Of a DNA stretch of 64,000 nucleotides, positions 47,876 to 60,050 are shown piece after piece. Position 1 is the stretch's first letter. Each line of letters starts with the position of its first letter. The translations under genes and the position numbers were made by a program. The notes under the pieces were generated by a model that saw nothing but the letters and a program-made list of their open reading frames with translations, was not told the origin of the DNA and made no database searches. Source of the DNA: Arenicola marina (lineage: Eukaryota; Annelida; Polychaeta; Arenicolidae); NCBI GenBank assembly GCA_964019135.1, contig OZ025265.1:20001143-20065142 (forward strand), written 5' to 3'.

Positions 47876-49299
47876 TATTTTTTCCTTGCATTTCGTGCAA
47901 CAACCACATTCTCCCATAAAAGTGGTCATCACTGTTTTAAGATTAGACCAATTAGTTCATGCAACGGCACAGGCAGAGTCAATCAATACGTGCATGGAGG
48001 GGGGGGGGGGTAGAATTATTGCCATATTGGTCTTTTCATGAGATAAAATATGTCCGCATAATTCCATATACCCAGCATAATATCTCCCCATGCTCCGATC
48101 ATACAATACCGGGTAAAACACGGGGTTCAACAACGCTTGTGTGCACAAGTTTTCACGCGGTTTGATTTGGGTTTAACGTTCAGCCTGTAAGGCTATAGGC
48201 CTATCGTGCCATTTCACGCGGGTCTATCATATGAGTAATAGGCAAAGAATGTCCGGGTCATAGGATTCACTCAATAATACTCAACAAAAAATAGTCATAA
48301 TAAAAGCAAAAACAATAGTAGGTCCACAGACTAATATGTCACAACACAAAGATCCTATAGCTAACGTGGAAAGCCAGTTAAAAAAAATAGGGGGCTTTCA
48401 TGTCAATTGATTCTTGCTGCATGCCGCGGGAAATACCCCATTTTTTTTTCAAATATACTCGCCCCAAAAGACCCTCTTTTTTCACATGTACTTGCTCTAG
48501 AACACACACATCCTTTTCATCTGCCTGAAATCGGTCATTTTATTACTGAAATCCCCCGGGAGCTATTTCACAGCGAACCCGCAGCAGTTTCTCCCATTAG
48601 ATTTCACGCGTTGAACGAGTCGCGCAGTTTGTGTTTGCAGGCACAGCCTCGTTTTGGCGTCAATATGGCGATTCCGTGAATAAGGCGAATGGTGACAACG
48701 CTTAGCAAGGCTCGTAATAAGCGTAAGAAATTCTTATTCGTGACATATATCTCCTTGAAAATGTGCAATGCGCACGTTGTAGATTAAAATAATCCACAAG
48801 GAAGGCAACATATGCTGTGGAATTAAACCTATAATCATGTTACAAGCCTTTTCAGTGACAGGGCAATAAAATAGGAACGGTAATTCATGTATTGTGACAC
48901 CTTGATTGGATGAAGGGCCATATATATCGCGGTCCATGCATCGGGAAGACCAAATGGACGCATGTCACAACGTGGAATCGCTTATCGGCGAACGGCTTAC
49001 CATAACTACCATGATGACGTAACGGGAAGCATAGAGGAGTCAACCGCACGAGCGCATGCAAGGCTACAAGGAATGATAATATACAGATCGTAGCCTCGCG
49101 GCTTTGTAATCTTTCCCACGGCTCGACGCTGCAAAGGGTGCCGCATTTCGCTGCCACTTGTACGGTGCGTAGTTGAACATATTGTACCTTTGTGAGTGTG
49201 TGTGTGGGGGTGGGGGGGGTGCGCTTAAGGGCAGGTGTTTGTCGTGGTGTATAGCCGGTTTCAGCTCCCATGCGGCTGTTGGCGCTAGCCCGACAACCA

Positions 49300-49380
49300 A
49301 GCCATTAGGCTTCCAGTTCCAGCGAGATCATTCGTGCCAACCGCCCTGAGCTACTGAGCTAAAGCTCTCTCAGGACCCGT
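49300..49380 (-). repeat. tRNA-like fragment in the foldback centre
   Basis: The minus strand reads GAGCTTTAGCTCAGTAGCTC then GGCGGTTGGCACGAATG, an A-box-like start without a clear B box. Probably another SINE remnant. Confidence 0.3.
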
Positions 49381-49389
49381 ATTGGCCCC

Positions 49390-49845
49390 TAAGGTCCAGA
49401 TTAACCCATCAGATCTAGATTGACCCCTCAGATCCAGATTGACCCCTAAGATCCAGATTTGACCCCTCAGATCCAGATTTGACCTATCAGATCCAGATGG
49501 ATCCGACAGATCCAGGGTTGACCGCACATATCCGGATTTGACCTATCAGATCCAGATTTGACCTCTTAAATCCAGATTGAACCATCAGATCCCGATTGAC
49601 CTATCAGATCCAGATTGACTCTTCAGATCCAGATTTGACCTTTTAGATCCAGATTTGACCCATCAGATCCAGATTGACCCATCAGATGCACATTGACCCC
49701 TCAGATCCAGATTGACCCATCAGATGCACATTGACCCCTCAGATCCAGATTGACTCTTTATATCGAGATTTGACCCTCAGACCCAGATGTGACCCCTCAG
49801 ATCCAGATATGACTCCTTGGATCCAGATTGACCGTTCCTATCCCG
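49390..49845 (-). repeat. Inner arm array, right (inverted)
   Basis: About 23 units of GATCCAGATTGACCCCTCA type, the reverse complement of the array at 46888-47455. Unit sequence varies more than in the left arm. Confidence 0.85.
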
Positions 49846-50234
49846 GAGACACATGTTCAGATCGACACAACCCACCGCCACACCCCTCTGTTTCCTCTCC
49901 GTCAATGCTCACTCACACAAGCAGGTTTGAGCAGTCCCCACAGTAACCCTCCTCGGAATTATTGGCCCCATCTGCCAATGATTAAGGACAGAATAAAAAT
50001 ATCGTGACCTTGAGCTTTGACATATATACCCCGCTAATAAACTTGACCGAGCCATGTCGGTGACACGCAGATGCACACACACACACACACATGTAGACAA
50101 ACAGACAAACTGATATATGTGGGAAATATCGTAGATTTTCCGTCATAACAAATCAGACCGACATATGAAATTTAGATAATAACACAACACACCGAGATTA
50201 GACTTTAAAATCTAACATTTTCGTTTTGAAAAAC

Positions 50235-50353
50235 GGAACCAACCGACATACGGGCGGACATTTTTCAACGACGAATTGAGTGTTGGGCGGACATAATGCA
50301 ACGATTTTTGCGGGCGGACATTTTGCAACGGGTGGACATTTTGCAACGTAACA
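50235..50353 (-). repeat. Outer arm array, right (inverted)
   Basis: Four to five GGGCGGACATTTTGCAACG-type units, the reverse complement of 46643-46868, ending GCAACGTAACA at the element border. About 390 bp of other sequence separates it from the inner array, unlike the left arm. Confidence 0.85.
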
Positions 50354-50359
50354 CGCACC

Positions 50360-50707
50360 CGTGTGTTGTTACTCCATGCACTGCACATATTGACAGAAGA
50401 ATGGTTAAGTCGATCACTTGCTCTCGCCATTTTTGTTACCGCGGAGGCACGGGAAACTCTGTGACGTCACTCGCTGTTTGGTGAACGTTATTTTTAGCTT
50501 TCGAGTGTTTTGTAGACGGATTTTTCCTTGTATATTCCCCAAGTTCTGCGCTTCATCGCCTCCAAATATGTTAAGGTACATCTCCTATAGCCATGCTTAG
50601 TGAAATGGTACTCATAGTCTTTAGAATAAACCTGGAAAGAAATTGATTTATAGCTGCCTGTACTTCAACATGGAGCACGTGTGTTTGTTTGTCCCCAAAA
50701 CTGAAGT
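50360..50707 (+). repeat. Interspersed repeat R1, right part of the interrupted copy
   Basis: Matches about 8816-9197, resuming exactly after the element and its CGCACC duplication. It lacks about 35 bp present near 8940-8980 in the other copy. Confidence 0.8.
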
Positions 50708-50814
50708 AGCATACTGTATAGCCCTATAGGCCTTTCCATGTCGTATGACGTAAACATCATGAGGCCTCGCATGTCTGAGCTCGGTATCTATGGTTACGTG
50801 AAAACGTTGTATAG

Positions 50815-51200
50815 ACGACTTCGCAAATTATAGTTCAGATTATTCCACCGTGAGGCGCCACTGCATGTCCAATGCATTCTGGGTATTATTTTGGTCTTTG
50901 CGAGATGTCAAGATGGCGTCATCGCATGACAACGTATTTTGCAGACACTTAAACATGCAATATTGTCATCTATGTAACGGAAAAAGTTACGTAATATGGA
51001 TGTAAGTTAGACATGCTCATTAATTTTATACATGCCTTGCCAATAACCTGGAAATATGGTATTTATCTCCATAGAAAAATTCAAGATAACACCAAAATAT
51101 TTCCCAGAACTCTTTGCGCCAGTCACGATTTTGCCAAGATGGCGTATAATTGCGAAGTCGTGTACGGACTGAGCAGGCGAGCACAATGGTACTCCGTTTA
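50815..51200 (+). repeat. Interspersed repeat R3, copy 1
   Basis: About 385 bp whose reverse complement recurs at 63400-63760. Shared blocks include GAACTCTTTGCGCCAGTCA, ATGGTATTTATCTCCATAGA and CAAGATGGCGTCATCGCA. No shared reading frame. Confidence 0.75.
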
Positions 51201-51299
51201 TCACAGAAATGTAGGCATCTATGATTTGCCTCAAAATACAACGTTTCCTACGGTCCCATCGAACGGACCCACATGGATTAAGGAGAGATAAATGTATTA

Positions 51300-54200
51300 T
51301 CTTTACATATATTATGATTTTATAGTTAGGAATGTCTGGCGTAAAGCGAGGTCGAGGGGGGGGGGGGGGGGTCGTGTTCCCAAATCACGAAAAATAAATA
51401 AATTTCTTTTTTCCCACATCACGATGAAGCACGGTTATTTAATAATATGAATAAGCATGGCCCAAGTTGCGAGCTCTTAAAGCTCAGCTCATCTCTTCTA
51501 TAGAAACGAGTATATTGTGCTTATAATTTCTTTACAAAAATATCAAGTAAATAATGCATAGCTTTGTTGTTTGCATAAATGTTAAGTTTAGAATATGTAC
51601 AATCATGCCCGGAGAAAAATAAGAATAAGTAGTTAATTATCAAATTAGTTTTACTATTGTTAAATCCCTCCTGTGTATTTCACAACGTTCGGAGTAAAAC
51701 GTCAAATGCAACGCTCCAAAAGGATATATATTTTATATGCAAAGTTAATGAAAAATCCTAATTTTACAAGAGACGGGGATAAGCGTTGTACTTTGATTAT
51801 TAGGGTGCAATCTATTTTACGTCAGTATTATTCAAAAACATGTTTGCTCTATATTTAAGATTTATTTTCTGGTGGGCATTTTAATTTTACGAGCCAATCT
51901 ATGAGATCTAAGTGAAATGACCCCCAAAATGAAAGCTGCTCATACAGCAATTTTTCACATACATTACGATTGTTTCAATATTATCGCTGTACAAAGCTCA
52001 GATTTTGTTTACTTAATTACACAAGAAATTAGCTACGCATAGATATACTCTCTCACACACGATGTACCAGGCAGTTTGGCCAACAAGAGGCTTTTACTAG
52101 TTAAACTTGTGACCACATTAAATAAAAATACGGGTCTCAGAAGCCTAATGTTGAGTCACAGGTGCGGTAAAACAACTGACAGAGGGTGGGTGGGGGCGGG
52201 GGGGGGGGCTCTGTACCGCCTACATCTTGTTTCCCCTCCCCCTCCCCGCCCTGTGTCAGTTGATTTACCGCACCTGTGGTATAGCGTATTTTTTTCAGGC
52301 AGTAACGTCAGCCTATTCGCAAAGGCTTTGTGAATGAAGTCTGTCAATATGGACCATCTCTAATGCCTTCGTTGTAATCACGATGATGTGTAATTTCCTT
52401 CAGCCCGTTTTTCAGGAACAAAACCACATATTACTGGCAAAGCTCATGAAAACTTTTTTGTTAGCGACGGCGACAACAAAGGAAACAAATGTTTTTCATT
52501 TCATTGGGGCGGGGGTCACTCGGTAATAAATATCTGACCTAGCTTTAGCGAGCTATCGCCATGGATGAGGGTTATATTGGAGAAGGGAAGCCCTTACCCT
52601 TAGTTGAGGATTTTTATTTGCAAGTCGTATATGCAACATTACAATGGAAGCAAATATTATTTACAGTCAGTTGGCCATATTCATTTTGCATTGAATAATT
52701 AAACTTCAGAAATATTACAAATTAACCAGCATTTTTTTCTTTCTAATCCTCTCCAATCCTGTGATTCCAGATAGGGATATGATTTCAACGGCTACGAAGA
52801 AGTCACTTCATTTTTGCAGAACATTGGACATGTTATAGGGATGGTCATGAACAAGTGACATGTTAAATATTATAAAAATCGAATGGGAAATTATTGTGTT
52901 GTTACCTATATATGAAGCGCAAATAATTCAAGGTATTACAACGTCCATACCATCGTTTCTACGAGTGTTACAATTAAATGCACATATATATTTCAATAAT
53001 CCTGTAATGTGTCACTTCGATTTCCTTGAAACTTGAGCATTTGATATGGATTGTTACGAGGAATTGAAAAGCTAAATTTACTAACAATCGAATGGTTAGT
53101 GACCCCCCATCCCTTGCTGACAAAGCCAGGTAATGCGTGTGAAATGCACTCATGATCTTGGCAACATTGTCATTATTGTATATTTTTTTATTGACGTTAT
53201 AGCCACGGATGCACGCACCGATCGGGGCTGGCGAGCACACTGTGTGGTGTTCAGTTTTATGTGACCAAAGAACTTGTATGTTCTATAAATTCTTTGATGT
53301 GACTAATGGTACAACCTAGTACAATTACAAAATGTTATTCCGACTGACCTAGATTCGTCATAGGACATATTCCATACATACCTGTTTAGACTCGCCCGTT
53401 TTGTTTCCTGCCAGCCTGCGAAGGTGGATTAGATCATTAATGTGGATTAAATCGGAAGATGTAAGTGTTGTCTAGCTTTGTGTTAGCGTGGGTGAAATGT
53501 ATACCAAGACCTCCTAGACCATACTAAATGGTCTAGGAAGTCGGTCCGTCCGTTCCGTTTGTTTCTCGTTAAATGACTAGGCATCCTTCTCTAGCTACCA
53601 CCGTCATAGCCCCAAGTCGCCCAATTCAAGGAATAGGGCCACAAGTCCCTCCATGCTAATTTCTCACATGAAATATAAAACTTATGGCAAGAGGTTTCTC
53701 ATTAATGGCAAGAGCTTGCTATAATGGTACACTACCTGTTTGTCCAGTAAGTTTAAACTAATTCATGATCTGAAGGTACAGAATAAGCAATTTTTCAACT
53801 TGAGCTGGTCTGATTTAGCAAAACGGAAGTCCTACCTCATTTTGAACCCAAAGTTCTAAACACCGAAAATGTGTTGCACACATGACAGGTACAAAATGTG
53901 TGGAATATTATGTCAGCACCCAAATTTCACAGAGGGAGTAAACTACCACTGTGAAAGATAATCAAACAAAAGGGTTGACTGAAAATATTACAGATATATT
54001 TGAAGAGTGAACTTTTCTTTGTTTTTCTGACCAGGGAATTCAGGGCCCTCCACACCACATGAAGATGGTGTGGCTACATCCGTATTTTTCGATGTTTGGT
54101 AATTCATGATGGCCGCGAGAGAGCGGGAAAAACTTCAGGAAAACGTGACAAAAGTAGAAATTAGGGGGTTATATCAGCAAGGTGTGCATCTTGAGCACCA

Positions 54201-54640
54201 GAATTAGATGAAGTTAGTTTTTGAGAAGCAATGTAATAAATTTGAATGTTGTAGCTTCTAACGGGAGTCAGTCGCCATCTTCTTTTTAAAATGTGTCCAA
54301 AATTTACATGGTCGGCAACGTGACTGTTTTCCCTAGAAAACGTCACACGGGACTACCACCGTCACACAAGTAGCAGACCATTTTATACACAGATCTAAAT
54401 TTCTAGGTACACAGTAAAAAAAAGCACACCCGTTAACCCTGCCCTTGTTAGTTTTGAATAGTCCTCGCTATGTCTCCTGTATATGGCAACTCTGGTGATC
54501 TCAACATCCTGCTAATGGTGTGCAATACACGCGACTGGCTGTCTCAGCTCCAGACTCTTGTTACAGTGGTATCATGAATCGCGTGTTATGATGAATTCGC
54601 TCTGTGGGATCTGGGAACTTGTATGAGTTTTATAAATTCT
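51300..54640. other. Intergenic, no gene recognised
   Basis: No exon supported. It contains a poly-G run at about 51356-51371, a hairpin element at 52158-52279 and an 11-bp perfect hairpin at 53511-53538. Numerous AT-rich short frames show no family motif. Confidence 0.4.
52158..52279. mobile_element. Short hairpin (MITE-like) element
   Basis: CACAGGTGCGGTAAAACAAC at the left and GTTGATTTACCGCACCTGTG at the right are near-perfect inverted repeats extending to about 35 bp, around a G-rich and C-rich centre. Total about 120 bp. No target duplication was identified. Confidence 0.6.
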
Positions 54641-54884
54641 TTGGTGGGGTCTAGCCGAACGCCCGCCATGTGGTGTCGCCATCTAGCGGTTGCATATGCA
54701 AGCAGCACTCACGACCTATGGCGGGCCATCCTGGCATTTATTCTGTAATTGTATCAACTTCTTGATATCCATATTTTTAAAATTTATTTATCGTTGATTT
54801 ACTTTATCAGGGCAATGAATTTAGAAATACACATGTAAATGACCACCTCATAAATTCATGATATACCCAGAATTGTGTTTTGGA

Positions 54885-55095
54885 TAACATCAATTGCGTT
54901 CATTCTTGACATCAACAATTGTGTCTTTTTGATATCAACAATTGTGTCCATTCTTGATATCAACAATCTTCTCCATTCCTGAAATCAAGACTTGAATTGT
55001 TGATATTCAGAATTGAATTCTTGATATCCGTAACTGAATTGCTGATATCAAGCATTGAATTGGTGATATCAAGCATTGAATTGGTGATATCAAGA
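54885..55095. repeat. GATATCAA-type minisatellite
   Basis: Units such as TTGATATCAACAATTGTGTC and GGTGATATCAAGCATTGAAT repeat about eight to nine times with variable spacing. The array lies between the promoter-side and N-terminal parts of the partial GPCR copy, where the intact gene has no such array. Confidence 0.7.
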
Positions 55096-55211
55096 AATAG
55101 GGAATAAATGTTGTGATGGACCTCCATATGTTGTTCCTTTTGATTCTTTCTTCCATTCCAACTTGTCATAAGGATACCATTGTGACAAATTCAATCGATC
55201 GCATGCATTCA

Positions 55212-55515
55212 GACAGTTTAGTGTGTGAATTTACAGCTGCACTGTGAGAAGTAAGCCACCATATGTGTTACCCTCTGGAGCTCTATGTGGATTTTCCAGC
55301 TACAAGAATCATATTTTGTTCTTCGAAGACAATGAACAAGCGATAAGAAAGAGCTGTAAGCTTGACTTCAATTGACGTCATCATGGATCATGCCATGGTA
55401 ACTATTGGCGACGGAAGTGACAGTGTGACGCCATCTTGGCCGGCCACAGCGACTGTTGGTCGCACCATGATGGAGTCGTCGCATGGAGGCACCACAACCC
55501 GGTCCCCGAGAGAAC
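55212..55515 (+). pseudogene. Inverted partial copy of the GPCR 5' end
   Basis: Plus-strand sequence closely matches the 5' flank and first about 43 codons of the GPCR at 61195-62232, in the opposite orientation. It encodes MDHAMVTIGDGSDSV and continues to TTTRSP, then diverges before the first membrane segment. A short match 5' of it (near 54655-54690, ACGCCCGCCATG) aligns with 62450-62480, so the promoter region was copied too. It ends against a LINE fragment. It has no receptor core, so it cannot make a receptor. Confidence 0.85.
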
Positions 55516-55695
55516 ATGACATTGAAAACCTGAACACCATTATTAGAAGCGCGGTAGATGACCCCAAAGTGTATAGGCCTATATGGTTCCTTGGAAGTGC
55601 ACCCTTTATCAAACTCCACAAACAACGCTTCCACGTGTTCGTTGAATACATCTAAATCATCTCTCAATGTACAGTTAATACTATGCATAGCGACA
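55516..55695 (-). mobile_element. LINE endonuclease-domain fragment
   Basis: The minus strand encodes DDLDVFNEHVEALFVEFDKG then PIHFGVIYRASNNGVQVFN, resembling the apurinic-endonuclease-type domain of non-LTR retrotransposons (pattern FES-IFIEI, GVIYRPPN). Only about 55 residues remain. Clade not determined. Confidence 0.6.
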
Positions 55696-55714
55696 CCCCC
55701 CGCACCTCTCTAAA

Positions 55715-55835
55715 CAATATGGTCTAAACAATATTGTCTAAACAATATTGTCTAAACAATATTGTCTAAACGATATTGTCTAAACAATATTGTCTAAACA
55801 ATATTGTCTAAACAATATAGTCTAAACAATATTGT
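55715..55835. repeat. 14-bp minisatellite GTCTAAACAATATT
   Basis: About nine near-perfect units of 14 bp with single-base variants (CGATATT, ATATAGT). Non-coding. Confidence 0.9.
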
Positions 55836-55844
55836 CTAAATGAA

Positions 55845-56735
55845 TTTTCAAGAATGTACCGGTTTAGATGGTTGAGAAATTGAGATTGACTCAACAAGAC
55901 CAAACCATATTCCAGTTAAACAATCTTACTTTTATGTCGCGAAATCGACAACCGCAGTCAATGCCAATCATGAGCAATAAGTGAGCTTCCCTGAAACACG
56001 TGTCAACCACAACGGATGCTGAACTGGAAGCTTGACGCCCGATGGAATGCTGCAGCAAAGCAGATATACATCGCTTTTTAAAACAAGCGTAGATCACGAA
56101 ATCCAATTTTAGAAACTAAACTTGAGATCATAGGTAATTCTTGTGCAAAAAATGCATACCGACATTTGTTATATCCTTCAGTTATCGCACTATAAATTAT
56201 TTGTCTTCCCCCTTAATCCCACAAAACTCATTTTGCGAGGCGTATTCTATCCATCAACAACGCACTTAACGAAATGTTCCTTGTTTTAAACACCATCGCA
56301 ACATCGTTGCATATCATATCCTTTTAGTATCCAATAATTTGCACGATTGTATCATATTCCACCTTCAAATGATAATGATATATATAAAGACACATAATCC
56401 ATGTAAAGTAGCCTACGCGCCTTGATTCGAAACACAACTTCATTTTTGCAATCTGCATATGAACTAAACTGTTTTGATGGTGCAGGGTCCGACGGTTCTT
56501 CCATGCTGGAGCGAATCATTGATTCAGCTTAGCTCACTTATGACTCAAGCCTTCCATTTGCTAGAATATAACGTACTTTAAGTCAGAGAAAACCTGTGTC
56601 ACAGTTCATTCTTGAAAAGATATGTACTCAGCTTGCGCCCCGTACATTCGTTTTCCAGAATGTACTGCGACACGGGCATTCTCCTTACCGTAAATGCTGC
56701 TATGACGTCAATCTATTGTCTCAAATGTATATAAG
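55845..56735. repeat. 0.9-kb tandem duplication, copy 1
   Basis: From TTTCAAGAATGTACCGG onwards this segment aligns with 56735-57615 in the same orientation. Shared landmarks are CGCAGTCAATGCCAATCATG, CTGGAAGCTTGACGCCCGAT and GAAAAGATATGTACTC. No open frame is shared. Confidence 0.75.
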
Positions 56736-57615
56736 TTTTCACGAATGTACTGTTTTAGCGAGATGATGAATTGCGATTGACTCAAGACCAAACAATTCTT
56801 TCTGTTGAACGCAATCGACAATCGCAGTCAATGCCAATCATGAGCAATAAGTGAGCTTGTCCAATACAGGTCACAACCATAAACGATGATGAACTGGAAG
56901 CTTGACGCCCGATGCAAATTTCTTATCAAAACAAGCGTAGATCGAAAAAATCAACTTTTAGAAACTGAATTTGAGACCATATGTAATTCATATGCAAAAT
57001 ACATAACTACATTTGTTTATATCCTATAATCACACTATAGAAATTATTTTGCTTTCTCGTAAATCCCACGAAACTCAGTTTGCAAAGCATATCCTATCCA
57101 TCAACAACGCACTGGGTGTTACTTGTTTCAAACACCATGACAACATCGCTGAGTATCATATCTTTTCAGTATCAAATAATTTGAACGATTGTATCATATT
57201 CCACATTCAAATGACCATTATCGTCTGTATAGTGACACATAATCCATGCAAAGTAGCCTAGCGCCTTGATGCGAAACGACTTTATTCTTGCAATCTGAAG
57301 ATCAGTAAACTGATTTGTGGCTGCAGCGTCCGACGTTCTTCCATGTCAGGGCGAACCACTCTTTCAGCTTAGCTCTCGTATGACTCAAGTTTACCATTGC
57401 TACAACAATGCATTTCGTGGGTTCTCAGATAGAATATGAACTGACTTCAGTCAGCTATTTTATTGGTTTCGGAAGCAAAAGATGCAAGGTAATCTTAAAA
57501 TAACTCTTATTCACGCTACATGGTCAAGGTGAGGCTCACCGACCGTACTTTTAGTCAGAGAATACCCGTGTAACAGTTCATTCTTGAAAAGATATGTACT
57601 CGGCTTGCGCCTCGT
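56736..57615. repeat. 0.9-kb tandem duplication, copy 2
   Basis: Second copy of 55845-56735. It runs about 80 bp longer in its distal half and is interrupted at about 57620 by repeat R2. Confidence 0.7.
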
Positions 57616-58165
57616 ACATTCAATTTGCGCAGCGCCGCGCTGACGAGCGAGTGTGAAAATGCATTGAGGCAGTAGGCGACAACAGATATACAATGGAGCC
57701 CTACCGGAGTGAGTACAAGGCAGAGAGTGGTTATATATGTGTAGGTATTGGCACTTGATGCATCTCCATTGTATATCTATTGTCGCCTACTGCCTCAATG
57801 CATTTTCACACTCGCTCGTCAGGGTGGCCCTGCGCAAATTGATAGGACACATGCGACGCGCATTTCTACAAATTAGTGCCGGGATCCAGCCTGAGCCTAA
57901 TAACACATGGTACCAGATGATGAAGAAGATCTAAAGAGAGAGTTCAGTCACAATTATAGCTTTTTTGAAGGGGTACAAGATGTTTTTTTTGCTGTATTTT
58001 AATACACAGAGCTCGTTATTTTGATGTCTCATTCTTGAAAATTATAATGTTGCAAGAAATTACAGCTGATTTGACCGTTTTTATAAGAATCTTGAAATTT
58101 GCCCCCGGCGGACAGCAGCGGTAAAAACGTCGCGCCCCCGTGCGGGGAGCTTGATATAAAACCAG
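57616..58165 (-). repeat. Interspersed repeat R2, copy 3, with a hairpin end
   Basis: 57765-58165 is the reverse complement of the repeat at 14935-15365. In addition 57616-57720 repeats the distal block in the opposite direction (TTGCGCAGCGCCGCGCTGAC), so the copy begins with a large inverted repeat of about 90 bp arms around a short loop. Confidence 0.7.
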
Positions 58166-60050
58166 AAGATGATGTAGGCAATTCCGATCTGGTTCCAACG
58201 CAAACGCCAAAAGTGTTAATGGCATCCTTTATAATATTATAGGGGCAGGGGCGGATCTCGTGAGGGGGGGGGGAGGTGGTGGAGGTTAGGGGAGTTTCAT
58301 CTCCCCCCCCCCCTTGGGAGCTTTAGCAAACACAGTAAAGTTCTCCGACGAAAGCCATTTTTTAGATGCATCCCCAATGCATTTTTTTTCAATGAGCCTT
58401 ATACAGGAAAAAAAATTCCGTTTATCATGCCAAATCAACGCCGTCTGAGGTGTAGGTGTAGATCGCCCCCCTCCCCCGTCTTACAGAGCTGGGAGCCCCC
58501 CCCCCCCGCCCGGGGACCCCACCCCTTTTCAAATGCTTAGATTTGCTAAGAAGCACCGCTTGCCTTTGTACCGCCCTCTCATTACTATAAGAGCAGCATA
58601 ATTATTCATGGGTAATTTTGGCGCTTTGCACGTTGCAACATTTGTCAAGGATGTTGGTGTATGGAAAAAACTCTGGTGCAACACATGACGCACGTAACAG
58701 GTAAGCAGCGAGTCATTATCTTCTTGTGTGGGTCATTATGGTAAAGGAACAAAAATGCCCCGCCCTGGTGCAATAATAACCCGCTCTGACAGCCGACTCA
58801 GAGGAAACAATAAAAGTATGCAATAGAACACGACAGAACCGGTAATTGCGCGTCACAGCTCATTTTCGTTTTTCTTTTATCGTTTTAGTTTTTATGACGT
58901 GCAGGAACTCCTTTACTCCAGCACTAGCTGGCGTACCCAGTAAGTTCGCTTGGATCTGAACTGGTTTCTCTTGCAATTTAGGCCGAGAAAAAACTGAGAT
59001 ACAATGACTCCACTCAGTTTTCCATATGCAGTTTGTTCGTTTAATGTTCTGGAAAGGTTCGCTCGTATTATTCGCAAAACATATTCCCTGAATATTAAGA
59101 AAATTTTCATGAAAAACATTCCCAGAATGTTTTTTGGTAATATTCCCTTAACATTGGCGGAGTGTTCGGAGAATATTATTTTGTTACCTGGGTAGGAATT
59201 GAAGTTACCTTGTCGTCCCAAGTTTATGTAAAGTCAGTCGTCACTTTGCAATTCTGCTTCGCATAAAGTAGTCCGTTTTGCGGCTCGCTGACCAATCAGG
59301 ACCAACTCCTAGCCACAAATAGCATAGAATTAAGACTATTATTACGGCACTCGGCTCCATATAGATCGAGGTAAATAATTCCTCACCTACGATTAATACA
59401 GCAGACTACTTATGCTGCACTAAGCTCTATGTAGAAGATAGATGTGATAATCATGCTTCTAAAATGCAAGTCTTGATTCTGAAACGTAAAAAATCTAAGA
59501 TGGCGCATGTAAGTAGGCTGCTTTAAACTACGATTAGCCCCACCTTTTCCCGCGTGACGTGAAGTCCTTTTCACATTGTATTTCTCAATAGCTGACTGGC
59601 GGACTGAAGCCGTTCCATCTTCCATCTTAGAACCCACGACATGTATTATTGTAGCAGGTGGTAGGCCTGCGTAATGCGAGAGCTATGATGAAACAATAGT
59701 TTGCACTAACGTGAAATCGCTCCAACGGTACTCGACTTTAACAGTATAACTTTCTGAACGATCTCGAGTTTGACAGTGTATCTTTCTAACGGATCTCGAC
59801 TTTAACTGTGTATCTTTCCAACTGATTTTTGGCTTTAACAGTGTATCATTCCAATGGATCTCGACTTTAACAATCTATCTTTCCAACGGATCTCGACTTT
59901 AACCGTGTATCTTTTCAACAGATCTCAACTTCAATGGATCTCAAATCTAACTGCATACGTTCCCAGCGGATCCCCACTTTAACAGTTTACATTCGCAAAA
60001 GGAACTCGAATAACCCAGTAACAAGAGTGACTTTATTGGAACACTAAACA
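58166..60050. other. Intergenic, no gene recognised
   Basis: Holds a CAGGGGCGGATC-type element start near 58247 with poly-G and poly-C tracts to about 58510, and the 31-bp minisatellite at 59725-59995. No exon supported. Confidence 0.4.
59725..59995. repeat. 31-bp minisatellite
   Basis: About nine diverged units of CGGATCTCGACTTTAACAGT followed by GTATCTTTCCAA. Periodicity is clear though units differ at several positions. Confidence 0.8.

Larger units (their letters stand above)
46643..50353. mobile_element. 3.7-kb foldback-like element with arms made of tandem repeats
   Basis: The left end TGTTACGTTGC and right end GCAACGTAACA are perfect reverse complements, flanked by a 6-bp duplication CGCACC (46637-46642 and 50354-50359; 7 bp if the shared A counts). 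The unfilled site is preserved in the R1 copy at 8535-9197. Both arms start with arrays of GTTGCAAAATGTCCGCCCG-type units (46643-46868 and, inverted, 50235-50353), followed inward by about 20-bp GGTCAATCTGGATCTGAG-type units (46888-47455 and, inverted, 49390-49845). The 1.9-kb centre holds tRNA-like fragments and no convincing coding region. I infer a non-autonomous foldback element. The transposase class is unknown. Confidence 0.8.

Noticed and set aside
55368-55651. Minus-strand open frames of 87-106 codons across the partial GPCR copy
   Set aside because: The part antisense to the GPCR copy is a shadow. Only the section at 55516-55695 has LINE endonuclease character, and that is reported separately.
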